A DNA stretch of 64,000 bases from Brevundimonas sp. (GTDB lineage: Bacteria; Pseudomonadota; Alphaproteobacteria; Caulobacterales; Caulobacteraceae): assembly GCF_029945885.1 (NCBI RefSeq), contig NZ_JAQSDK010000002.1:248001-312000 (forward strand). The letters run 5' to 3'. Position numbers and translations under genes: made by a program. The first letter of the stretch is position 1. Every line of letters begins with the position of its first letter. Below the pieces are notes generated by a model. It did no database searches. It worked only from the letters and a program-made list of their open reading frames with translations, and was not told where the DNA came from. Of this stretch, positions 50,974 through 64,000 are shown one piece after another.

Positions 50974-52566
50974 TCAGCCTCCGGCCGGCAAGGTCAACGG
51001 GGCGTATGCGGGTTCCGGTCGGGGCAGGGTGACCGGCGGTGCCGGTGGTGGCGGCGGCGGCTTCAGGCGACCGGCCCAGTCCCGCTCTCCCGGCAGCGGT
51101 ACCGCCAGGGGCCGGTCCCGGGACAGGACCTGAATCCGCTCCATCCGCCGGGCCGTCCGCCAGCGCCAGCTGTGCCAGTCGTTCTGCCGCCAATCGATGT
51201 CGGTGACGATTTGCCGACGCACGGCGGCGGCGCGGTCCCGCAGACCGGCCGGGGTGTGGGGGGCCCGTTCCAGTTCGACCAGGGACACCAGCGCCGGTTC
51301 GCCGAGGCTGTGAAGATAGCCCAGGTCCAGGTCGACTCCGCGGCCGCCGACCTCGCGGGCATGACGCACGTTCCAGGCGGCGGCGACGGCACCGAGATCG
51401 ACCACACTGATGACCGCGAGCACACCGAGGGTGATGGCGACATTGGCATTGATCAGCCAGTGCGCCGAGCGGTCACGCAGCATCCGCCAGCCGATCAGCA
51501 GCAGGCCGGCACCGACCAGAATCATCCAGACCATGGCCGCGATCCGGAACCGGGTCAGGGCATAGGCCTCGATATAGTCAGCGGTACGCAGCAGGCTGGA
51601 CGCGACCAGCAGCATGTTCTGGGCAACCCAGACGATGACCAGAAGGCGGACGCCGGGCCGCCGCGCCGTATCGGAGCCCGGCTGCAGGGCGACGAGGACG
51701 AACAGTCCGGCCAGCAGGGTGGTGACGATCAGGGGCCAGGCCCCGCGATGGGCATAGTCGGCCAGACCCATGTCGCCGGGCAGGGGCGCGCCGCTCCACA
51801 GGAAGGCGATGTCGAGCCCGTTCTGCAGGGCGAAGACGACGTTGAAGACGATCAGGGACCAGGTGATCGAGGTGGTCAGGGCCGGGGAGGGGCGGTTGGA
51901 TTTTCGCGCCGGCAGGGCCAGCAGCGGGCGCTTCCAGTGCGGCCGCAGCACGCCCCAGACACCGGTCGCGATCATCAGCCAGAACAGCACCCGCAAGACC
52001 ATCTCCGGCGACAGCGGCGGCAGGGTGATGCGGTCGAGGGCGTCTGAAATCAGTGGATTGGCTGCCGAGAACAGGGCCAGGAAGATCGCGCCGCCGACCA
52101 CCGGCATGGCCAGCAGACCCAGCAGGGCCAGCAGCGACCGGCCCTTTCGGCGACGTTTGAGCCGGGCCAGTTTCAGCAGGTCGAACAGCGGGCCGATCAG
52201 GCCGAACAGCCCGTGGATGCCCAGTCGCTGGCTCCAGCCCCAGGCCGTCTCGCCCGCCCTGACCCGGGCCGACAGGACGGCGACGGCGATGACCAGGCCG
52301 AACAGGGCCAGGGCCAGCAGGCCGGGCCGGTCGACCAGCACCAGGCCGAAGGCGATAGCGGCGACGAGGGCGACCAGGGCGCGCCGGTCACGGGCCAGAC
52401 CGGGACGCACGATGATCACGGCCGCGACCATGGTCAGGGCGAACAGGCCCAGGCTGGTGCCGGGCAGGTGCAGGAACAGCAGCAGGTCAGCGACGGCGAC
52501 CACGGCCAGGTCGAGGCCGAATTTCAGCCAGAAGGATGAGCGGAATGGTCTGGGGGTGTGAAGCAT
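50974..52566 (-). CDS. DUF4173-like polytopic membrane protein
   Basis: About 11-13 hydrophobic segments; ..GVWGVLRPHWKRPLLALPARK..TRFRIAAMVWMILVGAGLLLIGWRML. Confidence 0.78.
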   Translation of the reverse strand: MLHTPRPFRSSFWLKFGLDLAVVAVADLLLFLHLPGTSLGLFALTMVAAVIIVRPGLARDRRALVALVAAIAFGLVLVDRPGLLALALFGLVIAVAVLSARVRAGETAWGWSQRLGIHGLFGLIGPLFDLLKLARLKRRRKGRSLLALLGLLAMPVVGGAIFLALFSAANPLISDALDRITLPPLSPEMVLRVLFWLMIATGVWGVLRPHWKRPLLALPARKSNRPSPALTTSITWSLIVFNVVFALQNGLDIAFLWSGAPLPGDMGLADYAHRGAWPLIVTTLLAGLFVLVALQPGSDTARRPGVRLLVIVWVAQNMLLVASSLLRTADYIEAYALTRFRIAAMVWMILVGAGLLLIGWRMLRDRSAHWLINANVAITLGVLAVISVVDLGAVAAAWNVRHAREVGGRGVDLDLGYLHSLGEPALVSLVELERAPHTPAGLRDRAAAVRRQIVTDIDWRQNDWHSWRWRTARRMERIQVLSRDRPLAVPLPGERDWAGRLKPPPPPPAPPVTLPRPEPAYAPLTLPAGG

Positions 52567-52682
52567 GCGCGCCTCCCTTTCGGGAGCGGTTGTCGGCGCG
52601 CGGTGTCCAGCGGGGTTGGGGCGGTCGGGGAATATCGGCGCAGGAACCGTGCAGCTTCGGTGCAGGCTTCCGCCTGGACCCG

Positions 52683-53285
52683 TCAGGGCAGGCGGGTGAC
52701 CTTGTCGGCCATGACCGGTCGCGGCCGTTCCAGCGGGGCCTCTGCCAGACTGCCGATATGGATGAAGCCGGCGATCCGTTCGGCCGGGCCGACCCCGAAC
52801 AGGGCAACGGCCTCGGGGTCATAGCTGTACCAGTCGGTGATCCAGCTGCCGGCGAAGCCCAGGGCACCGGCGGCGTGTTCCAGGTTCATGCACACGGCCC
52901 CGGCCGACAGTTCCTGTTCCCAGACCGGCACCTTGTGGTCGGGGATCGGGGTCGAGATCACCAGGATCGACAGGGGCGGATTGACCAGTTTGGCCAGGAC
53001 CGAGCGGGCCTTGTCCGCCGGGGTCTGCCGCGCGGCCATGGGCAGCAGGCGTTCGGCGATGTCCGCGCGGCTTTTCGGGCCCAGCACGACGAACCGCCAC
53101 GGGAACAGTTTGCCGTGATCGGGGGTGCGGGCCCCCAGCGACAGGATGGCGTCGATCTGTTCGGGCGATGGTCCGGGGGCGATCAGGCTCTGGGCCGGGC
53201 CGGAACGGCGCGTGGCCAGACGCGCGCGCAGTTCGGAAGAGGGCCGGGGCAGGGGCAGGGCGGTGCCAAGATCGGTATCGGTCAT
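52683..53285 (-). CDS. Nitroreductase family protein
   Basis: RRSGPAQSLIAPGPSPEQIDAILSLGARTPDHGKLFPWRFVVLG. Confidence 0.92.
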   Translation of the reverse strand: MTDTDLGTALPLPRPSSELRARLATRRSGPAQSLIAPGPSPEQIDAILSLGARTPDHGKLFPWRFVVLGPKSRADIAERLLPMAARQTPADKARSVLAKLVNPPLSILVISTPIPDHKVPVWEQELSAGAVCMNLEHAAGALGFAGSWITDWYSYDPEAVALFGVGPAERIAGFIHIGSLAEAPLERPRPVMADKVTRLP

Positions 53286-53330
53286 GCCGTCTAGCTAGTC
53301 GTGACGCGGCTCCGGCGCCATACCCGGACC

Positions 53331-53981
53331 ATGGCTGACTCCCGCGATGTTTTTGATGCCGACCGGCCGCTGCCCGCCTGGGACGACGGCAGCGACCGGC
53401 CGCCGCCGTGGCGCGATGCCGGGGCGACGACCGTTTTTGACACGCCCTGGCTGCGGCTGACGCGCCATGACGCGACCGCCCCGACCGGAATGAAGGTCGA
53501 CTATGTGGTCATGCGGCCGCACAATCTGTCGGTCGGGGTCCTGCCGCTGCACGACGACGGCACGGTGACCCTCGTCGGCCAGCAGCGGTTCGCCCTGATG
53601 AACTATTCCTGGGAGATGCCCGAGGGCGGTGCCCCCTATGCCGAGGACCCTTTGGCCGGCGTCCAGCGCGAACTGGCTGAGGAGGCGGGACTGGCGGCCG
53701 GCCACTGGTGCGAGGCGCTGCGGCTGGAGATGAGCAACTCCGTCACCGACGAACGGGCCATCGCCTGGCTGGCCTGGGACCTGACGCCGGTGCCGGTCGA
53801 TCCGGATCCCACCGAAATCATCCGGTCGGTGCGGGTGCCCTTCACCGGATTGCTGGCCGAAATCGGTCGGGGATCGATCCGCGACGCCTTTACGGTGGCG
53901 ACCACGCTGCGGGCCTACCATATGGCTCGGGAAGGCCAACTGCCGGACCGGCTGGCGCAAACCATGCTCGGCCGGGTATGA
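53331..53981 (+). CDS. NUDIX hydrolase (ADP-ribose pyrophosphatase-like)
   Basis: WEMPEGGAPYAEDPLAGVQRELAEEAGLAAG. Confidence 0.88.
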   Translation: MADSRDVFDADRPLPAWDDGSDRPPPWRDAGATTVFDTPWLRLTRHDATAPTGMKVDYVVMRPHNLSVGVLPLHDDGTVTLVGQQRFALMNYSWEMPEGGAPYAEDPLAGVQRELAEEAGLAAGHWCEALRLEMSNSVTDERAIAWLAWDLTPVPVDPDPTEIIRSVRVPFTGLLAEIGRGSIRDAFTVATTLRAYHMAREGQLPDRLAQTMLGRV

Positions 53982-54003
53982 TCAACCGTCGCAAGGAAGC
54001 CTG

Positions 54004-54825
54004 ATGCCCGTACTCGAAGTCGTCGCCAAACAGCCCGAAATCTGGACGCAGCTGCGCGCGGCGGCCGAGGCGGCGGCGCGTGACGAGCCGCAGCTGGGGT
54101 CGCAGCTGAATGCGGTGATCCTGTCCCATGCCGATCTCGCCGGTGCCCTCAGCTTCCAGATCGCCCGCAAGCTGGGCGACGAGGAACTGCGGGCGATGAC
54201 CGTGCGTGAGGTCTGCCTGGCCGCCTATGCCGCCGACCCGACGATGGTCACCGCCGCCGAGGCCGACCTCCAGGCTGTGGCCGAGCGCGACCCGGCCATC
54301 CATTCGCTGCTGCAGCCCTTCCTCTATTTCAAGGGCTTCCAGGCCCTGCAGGCCTGGCGCGTGGCGCACTGGTTGTGGACCGAGAAGCGCGAGACCCTGG
54401 CCTTCCATTTCCAGAGCCGCATCTCCGAACTGTTCCAGGTCGACATCCATCCGGCCGCGACCCTGGGGTCGGGGCTGTTCCTCGACCACGGCACCGGCAT
54501 TGTCATCGGCGAGACGGCGGTGGTCGGCGACGAGGTGTCGATGCTGCACGGGGTGACCCTGGGCGGCACCGGGGCCGAGCGCGGCGATCGTCATCCGAAG
54601 ATCGGCAAGGGCGTGCTGCTGGGAGCCGGGGCCAAGGTGCTCGGCAACATTTCTGTGGGCGACTACGCCAAGGTGGCTTCGGGTTCGGTGGTGCTGAAGC
54701 CGGTTCCCGCCGGCTGCACCGTGGCCGGAGTCCCGGCCCGGCTGGTCAACTGTCCGACCGATGCGACGCCGGCCCGGACCATGGACCATACCCTGGCCGA
54801 TATCGCCCATGACTTCGTGATCTGA
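54004..54825 (+). CDS. cysE: Serine O-acetyltransferase
   Basis: VDIHPAATLGSGLFLDHGTGIVIGETAVVGDEVSMLHGVTLGGTG hexapeptide repeats. Confidence 0.95.
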   Translation: MPVLEVVAKQPEIWTQLRAAAEAAARDEPQLGSQLNAVILSHADLAGALSFQIARKLGDEELRAMTVREVCLAAYAADPTMVTAAEADLQAVAERDPAIHSLLQPFLYFKGFQALQAWRVAHWLWTEKRETLAFHFQSRISELFQVDIHPAATLGSGLFLDHGTGIVIGETAVVGDEVSMLHGVTLGGTGAERGDRHPKIGKGVLLGAGAKVLGNISVGDYAKVASGSVVLKPVPAGCTVAGVPARLVNCPTDATPARTMDHTLADIAHDFVI

Positions 54826-54899
54826 GGCTTTCCCTCTCCGGTGCCAGTCTCTAGGGTCCGGGGCGTCTGACATCACTGAACTGACTGCCGAGGCCCGCC

Positions 54900-55112
54900 G
54901 TGAACGAATCCGACATCAAGCGCATCGAGAGCCATCTGAAGCGCACCTTCAATGCCGGTGGCATCAAGCTGAAGGCCCGTCCCAAACCCAATGATTCCGC
55001 CGAGGTCTATGTCGGTGACGAGTTCATCGGCATCGTCTTTGCGGACGAGGACGGCGACGGTTCCTTCATGTTCGAAATGGCTATCCTCGCCGAGGATCTG
55101 CCCGAGGACTGA
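54900..55112 (+). CDS. DUF3126 family protein
   Basis: SDIKRIESHLKRTFNAGGIKLKARPKPNDSAEVYVGDEFIGIVFADEDGDGSFMFEMAIL. Confidence 0.85.
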   Translation: MNESDIKRIESHLKRTFNAGGIKLKARPKPNDSAEVYVGDEFIGIVFADEDGDGSFMFEMAILAEDLPED

Positions 55113-55141
55113 GCCCGCCGCCCGAGGCTCCCGAACAAAAA

Positions 55142-55176
55142 AGCGCCGGAGGGGACAGCCCCTCCGGCGCTTTTTC
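55142..55176. terminator. Rho-independent terminator
   Basis: AGCGCCGGAGGGG-ACAG-CCCCTCCGGCGCT then TTTT. Confidence 0.92.
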
Positions 55177-55195
55177 CATTCAGAAGCCGAGACGA

Positions 55196-55753
55196 TCAGC
55201 GCTTGCCGAAGATCACATCCATCAGACCGGCGATGAAGCCCTTGCTCTGGGGCTTGGCGGCGGGCCGGGGCGCAGCGGCTGCGGGGGCCGCAGCGGGACG
55301 CGGCGCGGGGGCCGGTGCAGCGACGGGCTTGGCGACGGCCGGTGCGGGACGGGCGGCGGCCGGCTTGGCAGCAGCGGGCTTCTTCGGTGCAGCCTTGGCT
55401 GCCGGTTTGGCGACGGCCTTGGCAGCCGGCTTCATGGCGACCGGCTTGGTAGCCGGTTTGGCGACGGCCTTGGTTGCGGGCTTGGTCGCGGCCTTGGCGG
55501 CCGGCTTGGCAGCGGGTTTCGCGGCCGGTTTTGCAGCAGCCTTGGTCACCGGCCTGGCCGCAGTCCTGGCGACCGGCTTGGCCGTGGTCTTCACCGGCGG
55601 CTTGGCGGCGGCCCGGACAACCGGGGCCTTTGCGGGAGCGGCGGGCCGGGCCGCCTTGGCAGCTGATTTCGGCGCAGCGCTCGACTTTGCTGCCGGTTTC
55701 GGCTTGGAAGCGCTTGCGGACGCATTAGGCGACTTAGACGGTGACTTGGCCAT
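55196..55753 (-). CDS. Histone H1-like Ala/Lys/Pro-rich protein
   Basis: Low-complexity KPAAKPAAKAATKPATKAVAKPATKPV repeats. Confidence 0.8.
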   Translation of the reverse strand: MAKSPSKSPNASASASKPKPAAKSSAAPKSAAKAARPAAPAKAPVVRAAAKPPVKTTAKPVARTAARPVTKAAAKPAAKPAAKPAAKAATKPATKAVAKPATKPVAMKPAAKAVAKPAAKAAPKKPAAAKPAAARPAPAVAKPVAAPAPAPRPAAAPAAAAPRPAAKPQSKGFIAGLMDVIFGKR

Positions 55754-55838
55754 GAACTCCCCGACCCCTCGGTTTGCGCCGACACGCAAATGCGTGAAGG
55801 CATGTGTTTCGATTCGGCATGATAGCGGCGTTTGAGAA

Positions 55839-56708
55839 ATGTCCGAGTCCGCAATTCAAATTATCGCGCGCGGTCTTCGCGCTCCCGCTGAAGCCGCTGC
55901 CGTCGCGATCGATTCCGATCCGATGCTGGAAGGCGTCACCTATTCCATTCTGGAAGAAGACGAGGACGCCGGCCTCTGGCGGATCGACGCCTTCCCGACC
56001 ACCGATGAAGAGGTCGAGGCGCTGAAGCAATTGCTGTCCGGCCGTGACGGCCTGACGTTGATCGTCGAGAAGCTGGCCGACGCCGACTGGCTGGCCATGT
56101 CCCTGTCCGGCCTGCCGCCGGTCGAGGCCGGACGCTTTTTCGTCTATGGCGCGCACGACCAGGGACGGGTGCCGCCGAACCGGATCAATCTCAAGATCGA
56201 TGCGGGCGCCGCCTTCGGTACCGGCCACCACGGCACGACGGTCGGCTGCCTCGAGGCGTTCGACGACCTGCTGAAGCGCGAGAAGTTCGAACGGGTGCTG
56301 GACGTCGGCTGCGGCACCGGGGTGCTGGCGATTGCCGCCGCCCGAACCGGCAGCCGCATCGCCGTCGGCACTGACATCGATGGACCGTCGGTGCGGATTG
56401 CCAATGAAAACGCCGAGCTGAACGGAGCCGACGCGCGCTTCGTCCATGCCTCGGGCCTGAATGATCGTCGGGTGCGCGAGCACGGTCCCTATGATCTGGT
56501 CTTCGCCAACATCCTGGCCCCGCCGCTGGTGGCCCTGTCGCAGGACATCAAGGAGGCCCTGAAACTGGGTGGGGTCGCCATCCTGTCAGGTCTGTTGCGG
56601 ACCCAGGAGCGTCGCGTCAGCGCCGCCTATCTGTCGCGCGGATTCATCCTCGAGCGTCGGATCCATCACGACGCCTGGAGCGCGCTGGTTCTTCGTCGGG
56701 TGGGCTAG
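55839..56708 (+). CDS. prmA: 50S ribosomal protein L11 methyltransferase
   Basis: [58 protein letters not shown]. Confidence 0.94.
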   Translation: MSESAIQIIARGLRAPAEAAAVAIDSDPMLEGVTYSILEEDEDAGLWRIDAFPTTDEEVEALKQLLSGRDGLTLIVEKLADADWLAMSLSGLPPVEAGRFFVYGAHDQGRVPPNRINLKIDAGAAFGTGHHGTTVGCLEAFDDLLKREKFERVLDVGCGTGVLAIAAARTGSRIAVGTDIDGPSVRIANENAELNGADARFVHASGLNDRRVREHGPYDLVFANILAPPLVALSQDIKEALKLGGVAILSGLLRTQERRVSAAYLSRGFILERRIHHDAWSALVLRRVG

Positions 56709-56763
56709 GGGCGGAACCGGCGCGGGGCCCGGCGGTTACGGCAGTTCAACCGAGGACACGCCA

Positions 56764-57225
56764 ATGACGCCGATCAATCCCAACACCGAGATCAACCCCG
56801 TTCCGCCGTCGGGCACGGTCTATACCGAGACGGTCGAGACCGTGGTCGTTCGTGAATCCAACACCGGATGGTGGATCGCCGGGGTGCTCGGCGGTCTCGT
56901 GCTGATTGCCGTGCTGTGGATCCTGTTCGCCGGGCGCGGCCCGGGTGATGCCGATGCCCGTATGCTCGAGGCGCAGGCCGCCGCGACCCAGGCCCAGGCG
57001 GCCTCGGACGCGGCCATGGTCCAGGGCCAGATCACCGGGGCCCAGGCCAGTATCGAAATCGCTCGCGCCGACGTGGCCCGTGCCCAGGCCGAGGCCGTGC
57101 GGTCCTCCAGCGACGCCCGCGCCGCCGAGGCCCGCGCCATGACTCCGCCGGCCACCGTGGTCGTCACCACGCCCGCGCCGTCGACCGGCCAGGCCGTGGT
57201 CACGCCGAACGCCCCGCAAAACTGA
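56764..57225 (+). CDS. Single-TM protein with Ala/Gln-rich coiled-coil-like domain
   Basis: TM GWWIAGVLGGLVLIAVLWILF then AQAAATQAQAASDAAMVQGQITGAQASIEIARADVARAQAEA. Confidence 0.7.
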   Translation: MTPINPNTEINPVPPSGTVYTETVETVVVRESNTGWWIAGVLGGLVLIAVLWILFAGRGPGDADARMLEAQAAATQAQAASDAAMVQGQITGAQASIEIARADVARAQAEAVRSSSDARAAEARAMTPPATVVVTTPAPSTGQAVVTPNAPQN

Positions 57226-57274
57226 TCCGGTGCCTCCCTCCCCAAGACGGGGAGGGAGGTGCTATGTCGACGCC

Positions 57275-59080
57275 ATGCGCCAGACATTCGACGAAACCAC
57301 CGATCCGTCCTTCGGGGCCAAACACCTGCCGCTCGTCCGGGCGAAGATGGCCGAACAGGACCTCGACGGCCTGCTGGTCCCGCATGAGGACGAGCACCAG
57401 AACGAGTATCTGCCCCCCGCCAACGACCGGCTGGCCTGGGTCAGCGGCTTCACCGGCTCGGCCGGAGCCGGGGTGGTGATGACCGATCGCGCCGCCGTCT
57501 TCGCCGACGGTCGCTACACCGTTCAGGTCAAGGCCCAGGTCGATCCCGACCAGTTTGAAATCCTGTCGCTGGAGGACGGCGTCGCCGCCTGGCTGGCCCG
57601 CGCGCCGAAAGGGTCGGTGATCGGCTATGATCCGCGGCTGCACAGCCCCGACGCCCTGGCGTCGCTGAAGGCCGCCGCCGAAAAGGCCGGGGCCAGTCTG
57701 AAGCCGGTCGATCCCAACCCCATCGATGTCGCCTGGGCCGACCGCCCGGCCCAGCCGATGGCCCCGGTGGTCCCGCACGAGGACAGATATTCGGGCGAGA
57801 GCAGTGCCTCCAAGCGCGCCCGCATCGGCGCGGCCCTGACCGGGGCCGGGGCCGAGGCCACCGTCCTGACTGCCCCGACCTCGATCGCCTGGCTGTTCAA
57901 TGTGCGCGGGGGTGACGTGATCCGTTCGCCGCTGCCGCTGGGTCAGGCCATCGTAAACGCGGACGGGACGGCGCAGCTGTTCCTCGACCCGCGCAAGGTC
58001 ACCAATGAACTGCCCGGCTGGCTGGGCGACGATGTGACGCTGGGGACCGAAGACGCCCTGCCGGCGGCGCTGGACGCCCTGTCGGGGCGCAAGGTGATGA
58101 TCGATCCGGCCCAGTCCTCGGCCTGGTATTTCGACCGGCTGGAGGCTGCGGGGGCGACGGTGGTGCGGGCCATGGACCCCTGCGCCGTGCCGCGTGCCGC
58201 CAAGAATCCGGTCGAGGTCGAGGGCAGTCGCCAGGCCCATATCCGCGACGGTGCCGCCCTGACCCGTTTCCTGCACTGGGTCGATACGGTGGCCCGCGAA
58301 ACCCTGCCCAGCGAGCGTGAAATCGTCGAGGCGCTGGAAGGCTTCCGCGAAGAGACCGGCCAGCTGCAGGACCTGTCGTTCGACACCATCGCCGGGGCCG
58401 GTCCCAACGGGGCCCTGCCGCACTACAAGCCGGTGACCCGCACCATCCGCCATATCGAGAAGGGCTCGTTGCTGCTGGTTGACGGCGGTGGCCAGTATCT
58501 GGACGGCACCACCGACGTGACCCGCACCATGGCCATCGGTGAGCCGACCCAGGAACAGCGCGATCGCTACACCCGCGTGCTGAAGGGCCATATCGCCCTG
58601 GCCGTGGTGCGCTTCCCGGCCGGGACCACCGGCCACCAGCTGGACGCCCTGGCACGGCTGCCGATGTGGATGGCGGGCCTCGACTATGATCACGGCACCG
58701 GCCACGGCGTCGGCAGCTATCTGGGCGTCCACGAAGGCCCGCAGCGCATCTCCAAGGCCGCCAACAGCCAGCCGCTGCTGACCGGGATGATCCTGTCCAA
58801 CGAACCCGGCTACTACAAGGAAGGCCACTGGGGCATTCGCATCGAGACCCTGCAGGTCGTCACCCCGCCCGAGCCCATCCCGGGCGGTGAGCGGCCGATG
58901 CATGGCTTCCGCCAGCTGACCCTCGCCCCGCTGGACCGGCGGCTGATCGACGTCGATCTGCTGAGCCCGGCCGAACGCGCCTATGTCGACGCCTATCACG
59001 GCGAAATCCTCGCCACGGTCGGGCCGCTGCTGCCGGGCGCGGTGCAGGACTGGCTGAAAGTGCAGGCCGCGCCCCTCTAG
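57275..59080 (+). CDS. Aminopeptidase P family protein (M24)
   Basis: [64 protein letters not shown]. Confidence 0.95.
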   Translation: MRQTFDETTDPSFGAKHLPLVRAKMAEQDLDGLLVPHEDEHQNEYLPPANDRLAWVSGFTGSAGAGVVMTDRAAVFADGRYTVQVKAQVDPDQFEILSLEDGVAAWLARAPKGSVIGYDPRLHSPDALASLKAAAEKAGASLKPVDPNPIDVAWADRPAQPMAPVVPHEDRYSGESSASKRARIGAALTGAGAEATVLTAPTSIAWLFNVRGGDVIRSPLPLGQAIVNADGTAQLFLDPRKVTNELPGWLGDDVTLGTEDALPAALDALSGRKVMIDPAQSSAWYFDRLEAAGATVVRAMDPCAVPRAAKNPVEVEGSRQAHIRDGAALTRFLHWVDTVARETLPSEREIVEALEGFREETGQLQDLSFDTIAGAGPNGALPHYKPVTRTIRHIEKGSLLLVDGGGQYLDGTTDVTRTMAIGEPTQEQRDRYTRVLKGHIALAVVRFPAGTTGHQLDALARLPMWMAGLDYDHGTGHGVGSYLGVHEGPQRISKAANSQPLLTGMILSNEPGYYKEGHWGIRIETLQVVTPPEPIPGGERPMHGFRQLTLAPLDRRLIDVDLLSPAERAYVDAYHGEILATVGPLLPGAVQDWLKVQAAPL

Positions 59081-59141
59081 GGGCTTGCGGCGGGGCGGGC
59101 TGACACCGACCTGTGGGGCTGGCCCCCACAGGAGTTCGCCC

Positions 59142-60131
<990 letters not shown>

Positions 60132-60139
60132 TCTGTCTT

Positions 60140-60263
60140 CTCCCTGTCGCGAAGCGACGGGGAGGGGGACCGCGAAGCGGTGGAGGGGTAGCCTGCCCCT
60201 CCGTCATGGCGCGAAGCCGCGCCATGCCACCTCCCCATTCGCTTCGCGAACCGGGAGGAGACG
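60140..60263. repeat. Multi-hairpin palindromic element between convergent genes
   Basis: CTCCCTGTCGC-GAA-GCGACGGGGAG; CCGCGAAGCGG; GGAGGGG-N7-CCCCTCC; ATGGCGCG-AAGC-CGCGCCAT. Confidence 0.75.
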
Positions 60264-62636
<2,373 letters not shown>

Positions 62637-62764
62637 CTAGCACCCTGACGCCGGGGCGCGAGACCAGCACTCAGTCATCGGCAGCGATTGCGGTCATGAC
62701 AGGAAGTTAATCTGACGCGGGTGCCCGGGCTCGCTAGCGTGACGGACGATCTTCCGGAGCCGTC

Positions 62765-63736
62765 ATGCGTCTGTCCCGCCTTTCCCGTCCGCTGGTGCCG
62801 TTCGCGGCCGCCGCCCTGTTGTCCGCCTGTTCGCTGATGGGCGGCACCGGGGAGGGGGCTCCGGCTTCGGTCGCGGCTCCGTCTGCCGACCAGGTCCAGT
62901 TGCTGGAGGACGTCCGCATCCTGTCGGCTGACGACATGGAGGGTCGCGACACCGGCGCGCCGGGGGGTGAGCGGGCCCGCGCCTATATCGTGTCGCGTCT
63001 GGAGGCCCTCGGTGTCGCCGCGCCCGGCATGGGCCGGCTGCAGCCGTTCGAGGCTCGGGGCCGCACGCGCGAGGGGATCAAGACCTTCAACGGCACCAAC
63101 ATCATCGGCCAGATTCCCGGTACCCGGGTTGGCGGTCGCTATATCGTGGTCACCGCCCATTATGACCATGTCGGGGTCAATGACGGACAGGTCTTCAACG
63201 GGGCCGACGACAATGCCTCGGGCGTCGCCACCATGCTGGCCCTGGCGGCCGAGCTGAAGCGGCGGCCCCCTGAACACAGTGTGTTGTTCGTGGCCCTCGA
63301 CGGTGAGGAGCGCGGCCTGCTGGGGGCCACCCATTTCGTCGAGGCCCCGCCCGTGCCGCTGGAGTCGATCAGCCTGAACCTGAATTTCGACATGACCGCC
63401 CGGGCCGAGACCGACGGCAAGCTGTGGGTCACAGGCACCTGGCAGAACCCGACCCTGCGGCCGGTTCTGGAACCGATTCCCGCCGACGGCGCGGTGGCCC
63501 TGGCCTTCGGCAAGGACACGCCGCAGGACACCGGCGAGGACAATTGGGTCGAGGCCTCGGACCATGCGGCCTTCTATCGCGCCGGCATCCCGTTCCTGTA
63601 TCTCGGGGTCAACTACCACCCCGACTATCACCGGCCCACGGACGACTTCGAGCGCATCACCCCCTCGGTTTTCATCAGCGCCACCGACCTGTCGATCGCC
63701 GCCTTCCATGCGCTGGATCACGCCCTGGATCGGTAA
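62765..63736 (+). CDS. M28 family metallopeptidase (lipoprotein)
   Basis: Lipobox LLSACSLMG; VVTAHYDHVGVNDGQVFNGADDNASGVATMLALA, VALDGEERGLLGA. Confidence 0.92.
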   Translation: MRLSRLSRPLVPFAAAALLSACSLMGGTGEGAPASVAAPSADQVQLLEDVRILSADDMEGRDTGAPGGERARAYIVSRLEALGVAAPGMGRLQPFEARGRTREGIKTFNGTNIIGQIPGTRVGGRYIVVTAHYDHVGVNDGQVFNGADDNASGVATMLALAAELKRRPPEHSVLFVALDGEERGLLGATHFVEAPPVPLESISLNLNFDMTARAETDGKLWVTGTWQNPTLRPVLEPIPADGAVALAFGKDTPQDTGEDNWVEASDHAAFYRAGIPFLYLGVNYHPDYHRPTDDFERITPSVFISATDLSIAAFHALDHALDR

Positions 63737-63799
63737 TTGCCCTGTTGCACATGTGGCCATTCCGGTTCATCCGGGGGGCAGTGTGGCGGGGAAGTATCG

Positions 63800-64000
63800 A
63801 TGATGGCGACGAAGGGTCTGGACCTGCGAAAGGTTCAGTTGATTCGCAAGGCGGTTCTGCTGGTCGGGATTGTCGGCCTGCTGGGACTGGCGGCCGTAAC
63901 CGGCTCGATCGGCGGCGACACCCTCGCGCACGAAGGGCTGGAAGCCTTCGGCCTGCTGTTGATCGTGGTCTGCATCGTCGGCCGGGCCTGGTGCTCCCTC
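63800..64000 (+). CDS. Partial membrane protein, possibly isoprenylcysteine carboxyl methyltransferase family (truncated by window end)
   Basis: KAVLLVGIVGLLGLAAVTGSIGGDTLAHEGLEAFGLLLIVVCIVGRAWCSL. Confidence 0.5.
   Translation, partial: MMATKGLDLRKVQLIRKAVLLVGIVGLLGLAAVTGSIGGDTLAHEGLEAFGLLLIVVCIVGRAWCSL

Overview
High-GC alphaproteobacterial chromosome segment; gene content (mipZ, divK-pleD, class II DAHP synthase, DUF3126, class-typical dinB) fits Caulobacterales, probably Brevundimonas-like (inference). Roughly 1-8.6 kb looks like the end of an integrative/conjugative-type island: Trb-type conjugation genes (trbF partial, trbG, trbI), a TraF-like S26 peptidase, a lytic transglycosylase, an AlpA-like regulator, a Fic AMP-transferase-like protein, and a frameshifted mercuric reductase (merA) remnant, followed by tRNA-Val(CAC). 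The rest is mostly chromosomal core: gph, glmU, rpiA, gor, aromatic biosynthesis (DAHPS II, prephenate dehydratase, chorismate mutase), mipZ, phasin, clpS-clpA, dinB, divK-pleD, rpmG, rnr, cbs and a cystathionine lyase/synthase, two cold-shock genes, queF, histidine kinases, cysE, prmA, pepP-like, ligA. The observation I rate highest is a small unannotated ORF (16880-16978) upstream of chorismate mutase. It encodes a Phe/Tyr-rich peptide ending LYFGFYGFRYAG that uses rare TTT/TAT codons, and it is a candidate attenuator leader. Also notable: a Fic protein with an AbiEi-like N-terminal region and an internal SxxxEG inhibitory motif, a tandem family of three small secreted paralogues (one frameshifted), twin cold-shock genes sharing a strongly conserved 5' leader, CtrA-like and GANTC sites upstream of mipZ, and palindromic ACCCGGGT pairs upstream of a GIY-YIG gene. 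All family calls come from reading the sequence; no database search was run.
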